Assembly (NCBI RefSeq): GCF_037126465.1
Contig: NC_088201.1
Coordinates: 7,507,001 to 7,571,000, forward strand
Reading direction: 5' to 3'
Source: Ornithodoros turicata
Taxonomy: Eukaryota > Arthropoda > Arachnida > Ixodida > Argasidae
Length of the DNA: 64,000 nucleotides
The translations under genes and the position numbers were made by a program. Below are positions 11,850 through 22,939 of this stretch, piece by piece; within the stretch, counting starts at the first letter, position 1; each line of letters starts with the position of its first letter. A model generated the notes under the pieces. It did not search any database. It saw only the letters and a list, made by a program, of their open reading frames with translations, and was not told the DNA's origin.

Positions 11850-13330
11850 GGCGGGCATATTCATTCCCAGAAGAAAAAAAATCAATGTTGCAAAATGTAA
11901 ACCCGTTTATTCCGCATACATGGTATTTAATATTAATAGGCAGCTGTGAAATCCGTAGCTCCTGGTTCCTGTAAGTGACTGTCTGTTCAAATAGGCTTTC
12001 TCCTTTCTTGAAGCGCTTGATACAGACGGACTTGTTTGTTGTAATGTCATACGTAACGTGCTTTCTTGCTGGATTCGTGCGATCGCATCCCATCCTAATG
12101 CTGCTTCCTCGCCAGCAAGCACACGAGTACGACGCAAATCGAGGAACACCTTCACTCATAAACGCGCTCCGTTTTCTTTTCTTCGTGTCCTGTCCACAAA
12201 AGAGGCGCCACTTCGCACGCACTTGCCTCGCAGATACGTAAATGTATTCAACTTCGCTGCTCTCAAACAAGGGACACGGTGCGAGACATTACCGAGGGAA
12301 GCCGTTTCGCAGCCACCTTGGGTCGCTGTTTAGTTGAGGAGAGTTAGGGCAGATGAAATTAAAACGAACACCCTCGTAAAGCATCGCATCTGTGTAGCAT
12401 TCCCCTTATCACCACGCAGCCAATCCGTACTCGAATGGACAAGCAAAAGGACCCATCAAAAGTGGAACTGGAGCTAAGACATCCATAAAAAAAAAAAAAA
12501 ACAGATGCGTTACGTCGTGTCCAGTTAGTGGGAAGATTGCCTGTAGGTCTATGAACCTTCAAATTCTGACGGTTGATGTCCCCAATGTTTTAAATAGCCT
12601 TTCGTATTCGATACAACAGTCTCAGATCAATGTTTCACTAGGAATTAAAATTTATTTGAATGTTGCATATATGTATATAGAAATATGCACTTAAAATCAA
12701 CCGAGACGGACGAAACTGGCCGATATCTTGGAAAGTTCAAATTCACTCAGAGGCTGCGACTCCGGGCAGCGTGGAAGTCGTGTAGTTACGAGAGTAGATG
12801 TCCGTATCGATTGCTTCTGGGTCCATCCTAGGAAGTGGCACCCCTGCAAATTGAGAGGAAGGAACGATTCAGCCGAAAATCTTAGACGTAATATACACGA
12901 CAAATATGCAAGCTTCAGCTCTCACGGCAATACTGTATCACACCATATCAGCTCAACGCCCGTCAACACTGACAGCTTGCAACTGAACGATTTGCTCGTT
13001 ATGAGTAGAGAGTTAGAAACTCAAACGAACCAGTAAGGGCATGTCTAGGAAAGAGTCTCAGAACGAAAAGCAGACATATTTCGAACATGCCGTTCCCGTA
13101 ATTCAGGATATTTTATATGCCAGGGCCAGGAGAACAAAATTTTGCCAGAAATGCACGAACACATACGGTAGATCCGGTTCACACTTCTACCTTCTCTGGC
13201 CTATATTGCGAAGATTTGAACGAAGCAACACGCGAAGGCGGAACAGCATTAAATTATCCCTCGGCACCTGTTCATAAAATACCGTTTATATCCAAACCCT
13301 TGGAACCATATTCGTACAGGTAAGCAACGT
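11850..13330. other. Spacer upstream of the WAP-like gene's 3' side
   Basis: No exon could be assigned. The rest of the WAP-like transcript (minus strand, downstream of its donor at 13356-13355) should lie in or beyond this stretch, but I could not identify its second exon. The long minus-strand open frame at 11620-12270 has no recognisable domain and overlaps transposon sequence, so I do not call it. Confidence 0.4.
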
Positions 13331-13356
13331 AGTGGTTCTAGAAACGAACAATTTAC

Positions 13357-13540
13357 CTGCGACACACCATGTTCCACCGCAGGGCTTCGGACAGCATTCC
13401 AGGCCATCTTGTTCGCATTGTTCTGGCGTACACGCTTCAAAGGCGCAGTCGCTCACCTGCCCATCATTGCTGGGACAAATAGCGTACGCTGCAGCAAACA
13501 GGTAAACGCAGAACAGGAGGACGAAGGTATGAGAGACCAT
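13357..13540 (-). CDS. Secreted cysteine-rich WAP-like peptide, first coding exon (partial)
   Basis: The chosen start is the ATG at 13540-13538; upstream in-frame residues would need a non-ATG start. Residues 1-20 form a hydrophobic signal peptide ending AAAYA, with predicted cleavage before ICPSNDG. The remaining segment has eight cysteines (about residues 22, 32, 37, 42, 49, 50, 54 and 59), with adjacent CC followed by PCGGTWC. That order resembles a WAP four-disulfide core, though the spacing is not canonical. WAP-type proteins are often protease inhibitors or antimicrobials; the role here is inferred. The exon ends at a CAG|GTAAAT donor in phase 1, after 61 codons plus one base. The C-terminal exon was not found. 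Confidence 0.65.
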
Positions 13541-13606
13541 TGCTATAGATGCTGTATGGGGCAAGTGCAAGAGGGGTTGTAGCGCGGGTCTGTGGAAAGC
13601 TTTTCC

Positions 13607-13615
13607 CTTAAATAG
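13607..13615 (-). promoter_or_regulatory. TATA-like box of the WAP-like gene
   Basis: On the minus strand CTATTTAAG lies about 67-75 bp upstream of the ATG at 13540. Initiation would fall near 13580 and leave a short 5' leader of about 40 nt. This is consistent with a strongly expressed secretory gene, but the start site is not demonstrated. Confidence 0.45.
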
Positions 13616-13773
13616 GGTTGAAAGGAGGAGGTTAACCTTCGTATATGTGTTGTTGTGGATTCACTCCCCTTCCCGTGGAAAGAAACATGCAGGTATGTAC
13701 ACATGTATCCGCCTCATGCGTGATTGCACCAGCGATACGAAAACAGGACGGACAGAGTAAAAACAGATAATAT

Positions 13774-13902
13774 CCCAAGCAGCACAATGTACTGAAACCC
13801 GAGTGCAATAGCGGTGGAAGGTATGTGTCTTATCAATGCTGTTTAGTTGCACGAGCCTGTTCGAGGCCTTCCACCTTATACCCGTCCGCCCCTATATTGC
13901 AG
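13774..13902. mobile_element. Palindromic MITE, diverged copy
   Basis: Starts CCCAAGCAGCACAATGTACT, followed by GAGTGCAATAGCGGTGG, and ends with a partial inverted copy (CCGCCCCTATATTGC). The same family has a complete copy at 26274-26426. The right arm here has lost its outermost part. Confidence 0.6.
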
Positions 13903-14018
13903 CTGGACCGTTTAAAGATAGGAAAACTTGATATGCTACCGCAATGAAAAAAAAAAGTGATTAATTGAAAAAAAAAAAAAAACTCAGAGATACGGAACAC
14001 AGAAATTTATTGTGAACA

Positions 14019-14250
14019 ACCCGCCGCGAAGCAACTGGTGGCTATGAGCGGCGGACAGATGGAGAGAGGACAGCAGGTAGGAGTGGGGGACAGGGGGGTT
14101 AGTATGGGTCCTGGGCCGACTTCAGGGGGAACTGGGCCGACATTCGTCTGGAAAGTCTTCGGAAAACCCAGGGAAAACCTCAGACAGCACAGCCGGTGAC
14201 GGGATTCGAACCCACCACCTCCCAGAATTCAGCACGACCTGTCTCTGTCC
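14019..14250 (-). repeat. SINE family A, copy 2
   Basis: The minus strand carries the tRNA-like B box GGTTCGAATCCCG near 14200. The SINE body follows leftwards: GGTTTTCCCTGGG, GTCGGCCCAGT, CTGTCCTCTCTCC and a GCGGCGGG-like end by 14019. The layout matches 31978-32240. Confidence 0.65.
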
Positions 14251-16907
14251 CACCTCCTCGAGCTCAAGGACATGATACCATCCACGTTGATTGTGTCATC
14301 TCTTAGTGTGCCGTGTGTCTCGGCTTTTGCAGCGCCTATAGTCTGTGCCCTCTCTCTTCTATCTGTTGTGGGAGGTTGTGGGAACTTAGGTTTCCACAGG
14401 AGCAAGTGAGTAGTACGGTATCGAACCGTAGTGTTCAGAATCGCCTTTCACAAAATTCTTCGAAGCACACTTGTCTGGCCTCGACAGCTTTGTGCAACTC
14501 GACAACAGAGAGAGGGCGCAGACAAGCTGGTTCATGATGACAAGGATGCAACCCGAGACAGGGAAATAAGCAACAGACAACAATTTTCTCAGACACAGCA
14601 ACAAAATTTAATAGCAAAACCGTCATTATATACACAACAACCTCCGGAGAGGTTGTTGCAACTCACTGAATTGAAAAATTCCTTGGCGTATCTTCTTTTA
14701 ACACTGCGTTGCTCTTCCTTTCGTGCAGCATAAACTATATACGCTATGCCTAACAAAGCACCAACGTCCTCCAGGCCTATAGTATTTGTCATGTACTGTT
14801 GGGGACACGGTTAGCTAAAATCGCCTTGTCAGTAACTTCCCCGTCCCATATTACCTCTGCTGCGCTTGAAAGTGTTGTGCCAATATTATATTTGAAAGTG
14901 TTGTCCCATATTACCATGTGTTGCGCGTGTTTATTACTCGAAAGAAATAGTCTCGCAACACCTGTAGATTATGAGCTTTTGTCCCCGCGTTCAAGCTTCG
15001 GGGGTGAACATTGGGGGACCCGAACAAGGAAGTAATAGATTTTTTTAAATTTCCTTTTTCGTTTCTTTTATTTTTATTTTTTTCATACACGTCGAGGTAC
15101 GCAGCCTAAACGCACCACCATCTCGAAGTAATGGCCTTGTCATCCCTTCACCTTTCCCTCGGGCAGTTTCTTGCGTTTTCTAGCTTTCTACGTTAACATT
15201 GTGAGTCCAAAACCCATCTTCTCCCGTGAGGCATAGCGTAAAAGGCATAGCGTAGTCAATTCAATATACTTACCACTGTTACGAAAAGATCCTACATTCA
15301 CCACGTTAGCGCTACCACTTCTACTCAACTCAGATAACGTGCCATCATCAGTCACGTTTCTCGTTCGAGTCCGTGCGCAGAATTTGATGAGACTTCTTTA
15401 TTCCTATTGGCAATCCGCCGCCTCCTCGTCGCTCGAGATGTGACCGTCATGTTGTGTTTTTTTCTTTTTTCGTGACATTTCGCATTCCATCGCCAAACTA
15501 GCGGTTGCTGGTGGCATCAAATACACGACTTCAGAAAATCCCAGAGAGCTGAGCGCCGCTTTGAACTATGGGAACTTGGTTATCAGAAAGGAGGAGGTCT
15601 CCAAACTGTTTCGATTTCTCCTCTCTCTATCGGCCCGTTGTCCACGATGTGTCAAGGTCAGCGAAAATGAAAGTGAAGGACTGTTCTCCCTTCCGCGTGA
15701 CAATAATCTCCCAGGATGCAACGCGTGCGCATGGAGCACTGGGATTACCCGAAATCGTCTATTCACCGTTTACGGTTTCCCACAGGCTATCTAACCTTAC
15801 CCCCTTCATACACCCCAGTTCTCCAAATGGTTGTATCACAGTCCACAGCCAGCCAAATTGCCCTCGTTGCAAAAATGGGGTCTACCGGCATTCCTTTGAA
15901 ATGAATCGAAAATACGTCTCAAATACACCGCTTAAAGCACGACGTGGCCGCATGGGGCGTATTTCGGGGCGTAAAACGCTCCGGCGAAAACACGCGGGCC
16001 AGACCACTGCGGTCTACGAGACTCTATAGTATCGAGAGGAGCATCGGTAAGGAGCGATCACAATCGCCGCGAGCTACACTTGCCACGTTTGAAATTTCCT
16101 TGTCGCTTCTATCGACGGCGCATTTAGCTTGGCTTGGCACGTCATGCCGACGCCTGACGCGCAATTGACAATGTCTGGCAACAGCTCCTCTCAGCCAGTT
16201 CCTAATGAGGAAGAGAAACGCGCAGAAAACAATTTGATTGGTGGTGGTTGTACGATGTTCAAAGAGGAAGAGGAGTGAGGTCTGCCTCCTCAGGGTCAGG
16301 CTATATAGACGGCAAATTTCACTCCTTTGTGAAAGGGGGAGTAAAAGCGAAAGGGAACGATACACCTCTCCATGTTTACAAACGAATGACGTCAGATGGT
16401 GCAACAGCGCCGCCAACTCGGTAGACTGGAACTAGCATAAAATAGGAATAGCAAAAAAAATTAATCAGTCACAAGAAAGCCACGTTGAAATATAGTTTTT
16501 TCATGTTGTAAGGTGTTATGCAGGTGTTATGTCGTGCAGTGACGTCACGTTTGGTCACGTGACATTGGAAAACATATTGCCGCACCAGATTCACAGTAGG
16601 AGGGCATGCCCTAAGTTGTTGCGATATGCGTTCAATTACGACAGGAATTGCAAAGACGCGCTACCGCCTCATTCGGCACGCAGTAAGACGCCTGTGAGGC
16701 ATCCCCATGTTTCCCCACGTCACGTGGTTCTAAGGCGCTCAAAGGCTGCGCGTGACGTCACGTGCACAAGCCTTATTCCTTGCATGTTATGGCCTTGTTC
16801 TGCTCCATTCTACCACCGTGATTCTACCCTATATTTTCGGTAGCCTTTTCTAAAGATGGCTACCGAGCTTTTCCATCTTCAGGAACGCGTTTCTCTCGGA
16901 GTGCACG

Positions 16908-17296
16908 TAGGGTTGCCGCACGGCCGGTTATTTGCTCGCTCTGCCGGTTGGTGATACCGGCAGCCTTTTGCCGGTATTTGTGACTCAAAACCTTTCATAG
17001 GGCGGGCTTTTCCCTTCAACATTCCACTACAGCTTGAATAAATCTGGACAAGAGACCCAACTCCGCGCAGTCACCAGTTGTTTCCTTAGTTACTCATTAT
17101 TATTATTACTGTTATTGTTATTATTACACACAGGAACACGTTTCCTCCTATTGTCTTGAGCTCTCTCTCTCTGGTTTTCTGTGTGTGCTCTTCCCCCCTC
17201 ACCCACTTCCCTTTCCCGCGAGCATTTCCTCATTTCCCTCTATTCCACCTCCTCTCCCTCAGCCGCTATTTTTCACTACGAAAGGTGGCAACCCTA
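16908..17296. mobile_element. hAT-type MITE with exact 8-bp target duplication
   Basis: Terminal inverted repeats are TAGGGTTGCC at 16908 and GGCAACCCTA ending at 17296. The direct repeat AGTGCACG flanks both sides (16900-16907 and 17297-17304). The interior is 389 bp and non-coding, with a repeated CCGGT motif at the left and a pyrimidine-rich right half. Confidence 0.85.
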
Positions 17297-18599
17297 AGTG
17301 CACGTGGTGTCTCGATACAAAACAAGCGCGAAGTAAGCCGTAACAACAAACCACATTCCACACAGGATTACGACGTTGACTTTCGAGACCATGCAATACA
17401 TGCAACCAACCTTTGGGTGGAGCCGTCTTTTCTTTCCGCCGTGGACGCGGAAGCGGAACGCGAATGAAGACACCAAAGCGACTAAGAACGTGACCTCATT
17501 TTTGTGTACCACTAATACAAAGAAGCGACCCTTGACCTTCATGAAGGAATACGTTTTTGTGAAGCGGCGGTGTTCTCTGTCCGAGCTGTTTCGGTTTCGC
17601 TATGTCTACCAACGTCACGATTACGTCACGGTGACGTTTCTTCGGTAGAGGTCCATTTGATTTGAAAGGAGGACGCGGCATTCAGATGCACGTGTTGACT
17701 ATAGACAGGAGCCCCAGAAGAAGACGGTTACGTTACATTCCACGTGCATCCATTCCCGAGCTCCTGACCCTCGAGATCCATCTACTAGTACCTGTCCACG
17801 CACGCATACGTTGACTTTCAAAGGTGAGACAGAACCCTGGATCTGCCTCTGGTTATACCAGCAGGTACAAGGTTGCAACGGCAAATTAGACGCTGAAGTT
17901 TTTGTTTGTGTGCCATGAGGGCAAAGGCACAAAGGAGGGATTTTGCTGCCCAGGGAGAGGTAGAATATAGCTAAATAGGGTTTACTGACTCCAAATCGTC
18001 CTCACATGAAGCATGCGTGAAGGTCACTTCGACTTCGTTTAGTCTAGCCTGTAGAATATAAAAATTATTTGTCCTCCGTTTTAGCGTCACACCTGTTGGT
18101 GACCCTGGTGGAAAACGCGGAAAACAACATTCCACATTTGTGCCAGAGTGGCAACGTCAAAAAAAAAGAAGAAAAGTACCGTGGTGGTTAGGTACACTCA
18201 ACTCCCATTAGAGGTGACGTCACCTACACGCATCATAAAGCTAATGTACCCGAGAAATATCCTCGGAATTTAAAAAAAAAGAAAGAAAAAGAAAACCGAA
18301 TTGAGTCATACCGGCCACCACGACAGACAAAGTGGTCTAACAAGAATGGTTGAGGTCGAGAGTGTACAATCATTTCGTGTTTCCCCATCCCTTTCACCCA
18401 ACGATAAAACCGTCCAGACCGTTGGAATGTGGAGTAACCTAGAAACGCTATCGAAAACAATACCTCTGCGTCAAGCAGCTAATCAGAATGAAGCGGTAGC
18501 TGTCGACACACGCTTACCCCCCCACCTCAAAACGGCGCGCAGGCGCAGCCTGGCACGCGGGGTTGTTTTTTCCTCAGTTGCATGTCAGTGTTTTCTCCG

Positions 18600-18671
18600 G
18601 AGCCAGGAAGGCCACCACGACCGAGCAGTACACGGATTTCCCTTCATGTTTACCGGCAGGAGACCAGCCAG
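18600..18671 (+). other. Candidate 5' UTR exon of the secreted-protein gene
   Basis: A strong donor, CCAG|GTAAGC, closes at 18671, and the next exon begins at 18911 after a TTCCAG acceptor just before the ATG. This arrangement, a non-coding first exon plus a 239-bp intron, is plausible for the gene at 18911-19599. The upstream limit is a guess, and no transcript evidence is available. Confidence 0.35.
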
Positions 18672-18910
18672 GTAAGCATGTGGCGTGTCTTTGGAATCAT
18701 TACTGTGCTATTGATAGCGGACGTGACATTGCGCTGCCTCTATAGTGCTGGTTGCGTCAGGACGCAACGGGCCGGCATGGACGGCTGAAGCAGCGTTCTG
18801 TAATAGATTACGATTCGGTTCGTGGTGATCGTGGCACGCTTGCTCATTGTTTTTGCGTTTAATGAATCGAAATATCTGCGAGTATACTTACAAATCTTGC
18901 GCGATTCCAG

Positions 18911-18974
18911 GCAATGTGGAAGGTTGTCATCTTAGCAACTACCTTTTGCATCGCGGCGGCCGCTCCACGTGAAG
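18911..18974 (+). CDS. Small secreted protein, signal-peptide exon (coding from 18914)
   Basis: After a TTCCAG acceptor, the ATG at 18914 opens MWKVVILATTFCIAAAAPRE. This is a classic short signal peptide with cleavage expected within AAAAP. The exon closes at a GAAG|GTAGGG donor in phase 1 (20 codons plus one base). The split Gly codon is completed by the exon at 19037. The protein is therefore exported or enters the secretory route. Confidence 0.75.
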
Positions 18975-19036
18975 GTAGGGTTATTGGAACTCATTTCTGA
19001 CACGTTCAATGATTGCTCTTGCGTTCTTCCACGCAG

Positions 19037-19599
19037 GCATAACAACATCAAAGCATACTCGAGACACGGTCTCCACGATACTCGACAGCCTTCCGTCCCA
19101 AGCGGCGCTCCAACGTGTTCGACTGCTCGACCGTTCTTTTCGTCTGAGCTTCGGCGCGTTCAGCGGTCAAACCGACCTGTCCGGTGGTTTGCTTCGCGGA
19201 CTGCCTTCTTTGTCAGTCGTCGACTTGACGTCTCCAGGCAAGGACAGCTTCCGGGTGGGCTTGAGGGCCAGTAATCTTACCCTGGAGTACAAGGCGAATG
19301 TGACCTTCAGTGCCCGTAGTGATATTTGTGAAATGAAGGCGGACGTTGACTTCATTGTAGTTGACATTGAACTACAATCCGATGGCGATGATCAACTGGC
19401 GATTTCAAATGCGGAAGCAACGGAAATGTCCGACCTTGATGTGAAGTTCGTTGGTCTACAGGCGTACTCGCTGCAAGCTGACCTTCTCTCTCGTCTCTTC
19501 GCTAGCGCTTTCCGTTACGACATCGAAGACGAGCTGGTGAGCACCTTGGAGACTGTCGTAGATGACTTGTTGTTCGAGTATAACCAGAACGGCTCCTGA
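19037..19599 (+). CDS. Small secreted protein, possible mite group 7 allergen-like (BPI/JHBP-like fold)
   Basis: This 563-bp exon follows an ACGCAG acceptor and runs to TGA at 19597-19599. It gives a precursor of about 208 residues. The mature part begins ITTSKHTRDTVSTILDSL and has one predicted glycosylation site (NVT). It has alternating hydrophobic strands and an amphipathic C-terminal helix. Length, layout and the 'DLSGGLLRGLPSL…' segment recall group 7 allergen-like proteins (Der p 7), which adopt a BPI-like lipid-binding fold. That assignment rests on gross similarity only and could be wrong. Only one cysteine remains in the mature part. The gene has two coding exons and no frame defects. 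Confidence 0.6.
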
Positions 19600-19868
19600 T
19601 GGGAGAGTGGAAATGTGATATAACTATTCACGCGTTGTAAATATGTACACAACTGACGGTATTTTTGTATACACGGATTACGTGAGCATGGATCGCCATA
19701 AAGCTACGTACCAGCTATATGTGAGCGTGTTTTGTGCTTGAATATAAACGGGTGAGTTATTTGCGTTGCTTCTGCGGAGCTCACGCGATCCTTACTTTGG
19801 AGCATAAAGCCGTCGTTTTTAGTGCCGTCCATCGGTCGGCGAATTCATTTTGTTTCGCCCCGTTGTTC

Positions 19869-19937
19869 CTACGTTGTTTGTATGTGTCCCCTCTATGTTG
19901 TTCCAGCCTCAGAACATCAGTTTATCTCTCATTCATG
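19869..19937 (+). repeat. SINE family B, 3' fragment
   Basis: Contains CTATGTTGTTCCAGCCTCAG and ACATCAGTTTATCTCTCAT, matching the 3' body of the copy at 1210-1405. It lies about 270 bp downstream of the secreted-protein stop codon. Confidence 0.65.
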
Positions 19938-20679
19938 ATGCCCTTTCACGGACATCATTCACCATCTCATCGCGAAGAATGATTTGATGTTGATGCTGCG
20001 GTGTGATATTGAAGTTAATGTTGAATGAACGTCTATAATGTGATGTTGAATGGTGGGCTATGATCAGTTACAGCTTATAACTGATCTTCCGACTTCTACT
20101 TATAAGTAGAAGGCGAGGGATGAGTTTTCAAGTTGAAGCCATTGTGATGGGCTTGGAATTAAGTTGATGTTTAATTGCCGGTTCCGGATTTTTTTTTTTT
20201 TTTTTTCTCGTTAGCGCGACGAAACAACTCTGTGAACTGAAATGTGAACATGTGAATCTACAACAGATTGAGTGGATCAAATCGCGACACATTCCTTGTC
20301 CCATGAGCGTGACTTTGCAAGTAAGAAAGGGCAGGTCTCCTCGTCCCCGTTCGCGCGACCTTGTTTTGTGCTGTGGACGAGGAGGTGGTGAGCGTTTGTA
20401 AGTTCTGCTTGACATTGTAGACAAGTGAAGCTAGTCGTGCTAAAAAGAAAAATACATATAGTCCGTCAGCTTTCAAATTACTGCTCCGCGGATAGAATGG
20501 CTCCCCCTTGCGCCAGATAATACAATCCACACTACTCACTCTGCTTCCGTATTGGTTGTGAAGACTGGGCGCATGACACTACGCTGCGGCAGAAAGTGCG
20601 CTCCTACTGATGGCGCGTGGTGGCGCTGCAGTATTCAATCAAGTTAAGGAATCTGAGACAGAAGTCTGGCGTTCACATA

Positions 20680-21140
20680 TGGAGGGGAAGAAGGCGCTGG
20701 GACTGTACAGAGAGAGAAAGAACGACATCGCCAAGGAGAGTTTTTTTTTTTCTTTTTTATAATTCCCAGGGGAGCGCGCTGCTGTTCGAGGCCAGAACCG
20801 GTATGATGAGGACTAAAACGCATTATGCAAAATTTCAACCTGACATCAGCACGCGATGCGACTTGTGTGAAGGAGAAGAGACCACCGCGCACGTCATCCC
20901 AGAATGCAAGGGACTTCATCCGGGACCGAGGGAGGGCCCAGAATAACGAAGGCCAGGTTGGACTACTGGTGGATAAGGAAGCTTATCAACGGTTGTCAGT
21001 ACTAAAATTGGGGTCGCAAACGATTAAGCTTAGTCTTTTTAAGACTTTAGTTTAACACTTATTTGTTCTTTCTATGGCTAGGTGGCGCAACGTCACCGCC
21101 CGCTACAGAGGGAACAGCCACTATCCATCCATCCATCCAT
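20680..21140 (+). pseudogene. Non-LTR retrotransposon (LINE) 3' remnant
   Basis: The plus-strand translation gives ALLFEARTGMMRTKTHYAKF and then CDLCEGEETTAHVIPECKGLHP. This is the C-terminal zinc-knuckle-like CxxC…H…C region found after the RNase H/reverse transcriptase part of I/Jockey-type LINEs. The frame is then broken by a shift near 20920. A poly-T/A-rich interruption sits at 20740-20760. The 3' end closes with a (CCAT)n tail at about 21122-21140, typical of LINE insertion. It cannot be functional. Confidence 0.7.
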
Positions 21141-21149
21141 TCGCACCCT

Positions 21150-22265
21150 ATTGCTTCCCCTTATCTCCAACGGCGTATGTCGTTGACGGACTAGACTTCC
21201 AGCCACAAAGAGTTCCAAGTCAGTTGTCAAGTCTGCCTTGGCTGTCCCTCCTGACCTATACCCAGAAAAACCTCTAGAATTCGGAGAACAACTTCCGCCC
21301 ATTGAATTCTCCCCTGAAACCACGTTATCGACGCGCATACTTTCGTCGAATACAGTTTCATGTAGTCACCCGCTGCGCACCTCAGTTAGCGACTATGACG
21401 TTTCCGTAAATACGATATAAGCCAATTGCTTGATTTCTTTGGAGTGGGTGGCATCATGTTGCTGATATCTGATTGACTGACAGCGATACAGAACGCTCTT
21501 ACGATTTCCTGAGACTCTCCACTTATCTGCAAAAAAAAACATGCCAACTGAAAGAAGAAAGGGATGCAAATAAGACGACAGTAATAAATGGACAGGACGT
21601 CCAGACGAGTGGCAGGAATATCGTCTGGAATGTCGTGTCGGAACCTGGCGAAATGCTCGATAAAATGCCGTGTTGTCAGTGGGGCCGAGTGCTGCCATAG
21701 TATGGTTCCTGTGGAGCTCATGCAACACGTTTTCCAGCATTTCACTTTCTTATAGCCTAGAATTAGTACTCCAGACCCATTAACACTCCCCCAAATATGT
21801 ACCAGAAAGGCAAAAAAATCATAGTCAGCGGATATGGGTGCCCCCCTCCCTCCAAACACGAAACACTGAAAGCCGAATGCATTTCTTTTTGTTTGTTTTT
21901 TTAATTCCGTGTTAGCGTTAGGAGAGAGGACAGCAGGAAGGAGTGGGGGACGGGGGGAAATGCGTTATCTATCGTGCGCTTAATTCAGGGACACATTTTA
22001 ATTAAAGGGACGGTCTCGTACCCCCTGCCCCTCTCATAAAGTATACCATTCGATTTCCCCTTTGTTGAAAATAGAATACTGCAAATTTACCCGACAAAGC
22101 GCGTCACAATTATTAAATAACCGAATTAAATTGATAAAGACTGCCGATCATGCCGCGATCTGTGTTGGCAACAATAAGAACGGCTACGTCGCCCTGCGGG
22201 AAAGTCCGTGATAGGATACAGAAATCGTCTGCTTTTGCGCGCGCTAGTGCACCGGCGCGAGCAGA
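21150..22265. other. Spacer without recognised genes
   Basis: Open frames occur on both strands without domain signals. A short fragment at about 21918-21957 (GGAGAGAGGACAGCAGGAAGG) matches SINE family A. Nothing else is identified. Confidence 0.45.
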
Positions 22266-22273
22266 CGACTTAC

Positions 22274-22930
22274 CAGGGATTTCCCTACACCCCCCTCAGG
22301 GGGGGGGGGTGTACACCCTCCCTGCATTTTTGCAACACCCCCCCCCCCCCCTGAAATTTCTCAGGTGACTCCACCCAGCTCGGCCACCAACACGTTCTGG
22401 TAGTGAGTTCGGCGCAGCGAATTACATCCTGTGCTGTCAAACTTGGGCTGTAGGACCACAGTCATGCAGATGATCGTACCATGCATTCGTCCAAAATCAT
22501 TTGAAAGTGACTGTGCAACGCATATATTGCGCGTATGTACGAGCAAAAATGCGTGCGGGCACGCAAACTCAATGTGGATCATCAAGAGCCATTTGCGCCC
22601 AACTCAACCAAGCGAGGTATTCTAAGGTTTTCACCGTTGATTGCTAGGTGTTCGTTGACAAGATGGTAGTCTCTTATCTTTGTCGGTCGTGTGATTATGC
22701 ATCTTAATGTTGAAATGCCGTTCACAATGAATTACTATTCTAATGTACTGTGTTCTAAAGTAATAACATGTACAAATAAACCGGGAAAGCTGTGCAGATA
22801 TGTCACCATTGTGCCACGATTCTCTACGTGTCTAAGAAAAATTCCGTAAGTGGAACCATCACCAAGCATGACCCCCCCCCCCTTGAAAGCTCGGCACCCC
22901 CCCAGTAGTGAATTTCTGGGGAAATCACTG
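22274..22930 (+). mobile_element. hAT-type MITE with exact 8-bp target duplication
   Basis: Ends are CAGGGATTTCCC at 22274 and GGGGAAATCACTG at 22930, which form imperfect inverted repeats of hAT type (CAGNGATTTCCC). The direct repeat CGACTTAC occurs immediately outside both ends (22266-22273 and 22931-22938). A second copy in reverse orientation lies at 32771-33414. The element contains C/G homopolymer runs and no transposase. Confidence 0.9.
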
Positions 22931-22939
22931 CGACTTACA

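Larger units (their letters stand above)
13910..18580. other. Intergenic spacer
   Basis: No gene is supported. It contains a SINE A copy (14019-14250), a hAT-type MITE (16908-17296) and short TTATTA repeats near 17097-17127. Several open frames of 60-150 codons on both strands have no recognisable motif. I see no other structure I can name. Confidence 0.5.

Noticed and set aside
11620..12270. 216-codon minus-strand open frame, the longest near 12 kb
   Set aside because: It overlaps a hAT-like terminal fragment and simple repeats; no recognisable domain or splice context.
16024..16416. 130-codon minus-strand open frame
   Set aside because: Low-complexity Leu/Arg/Ser content and no recognisable motif.
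21386..21859. 157-codon minus-strand open frame
   Set aside because: No domain; overlaps another frame on the same strand in a different phase.
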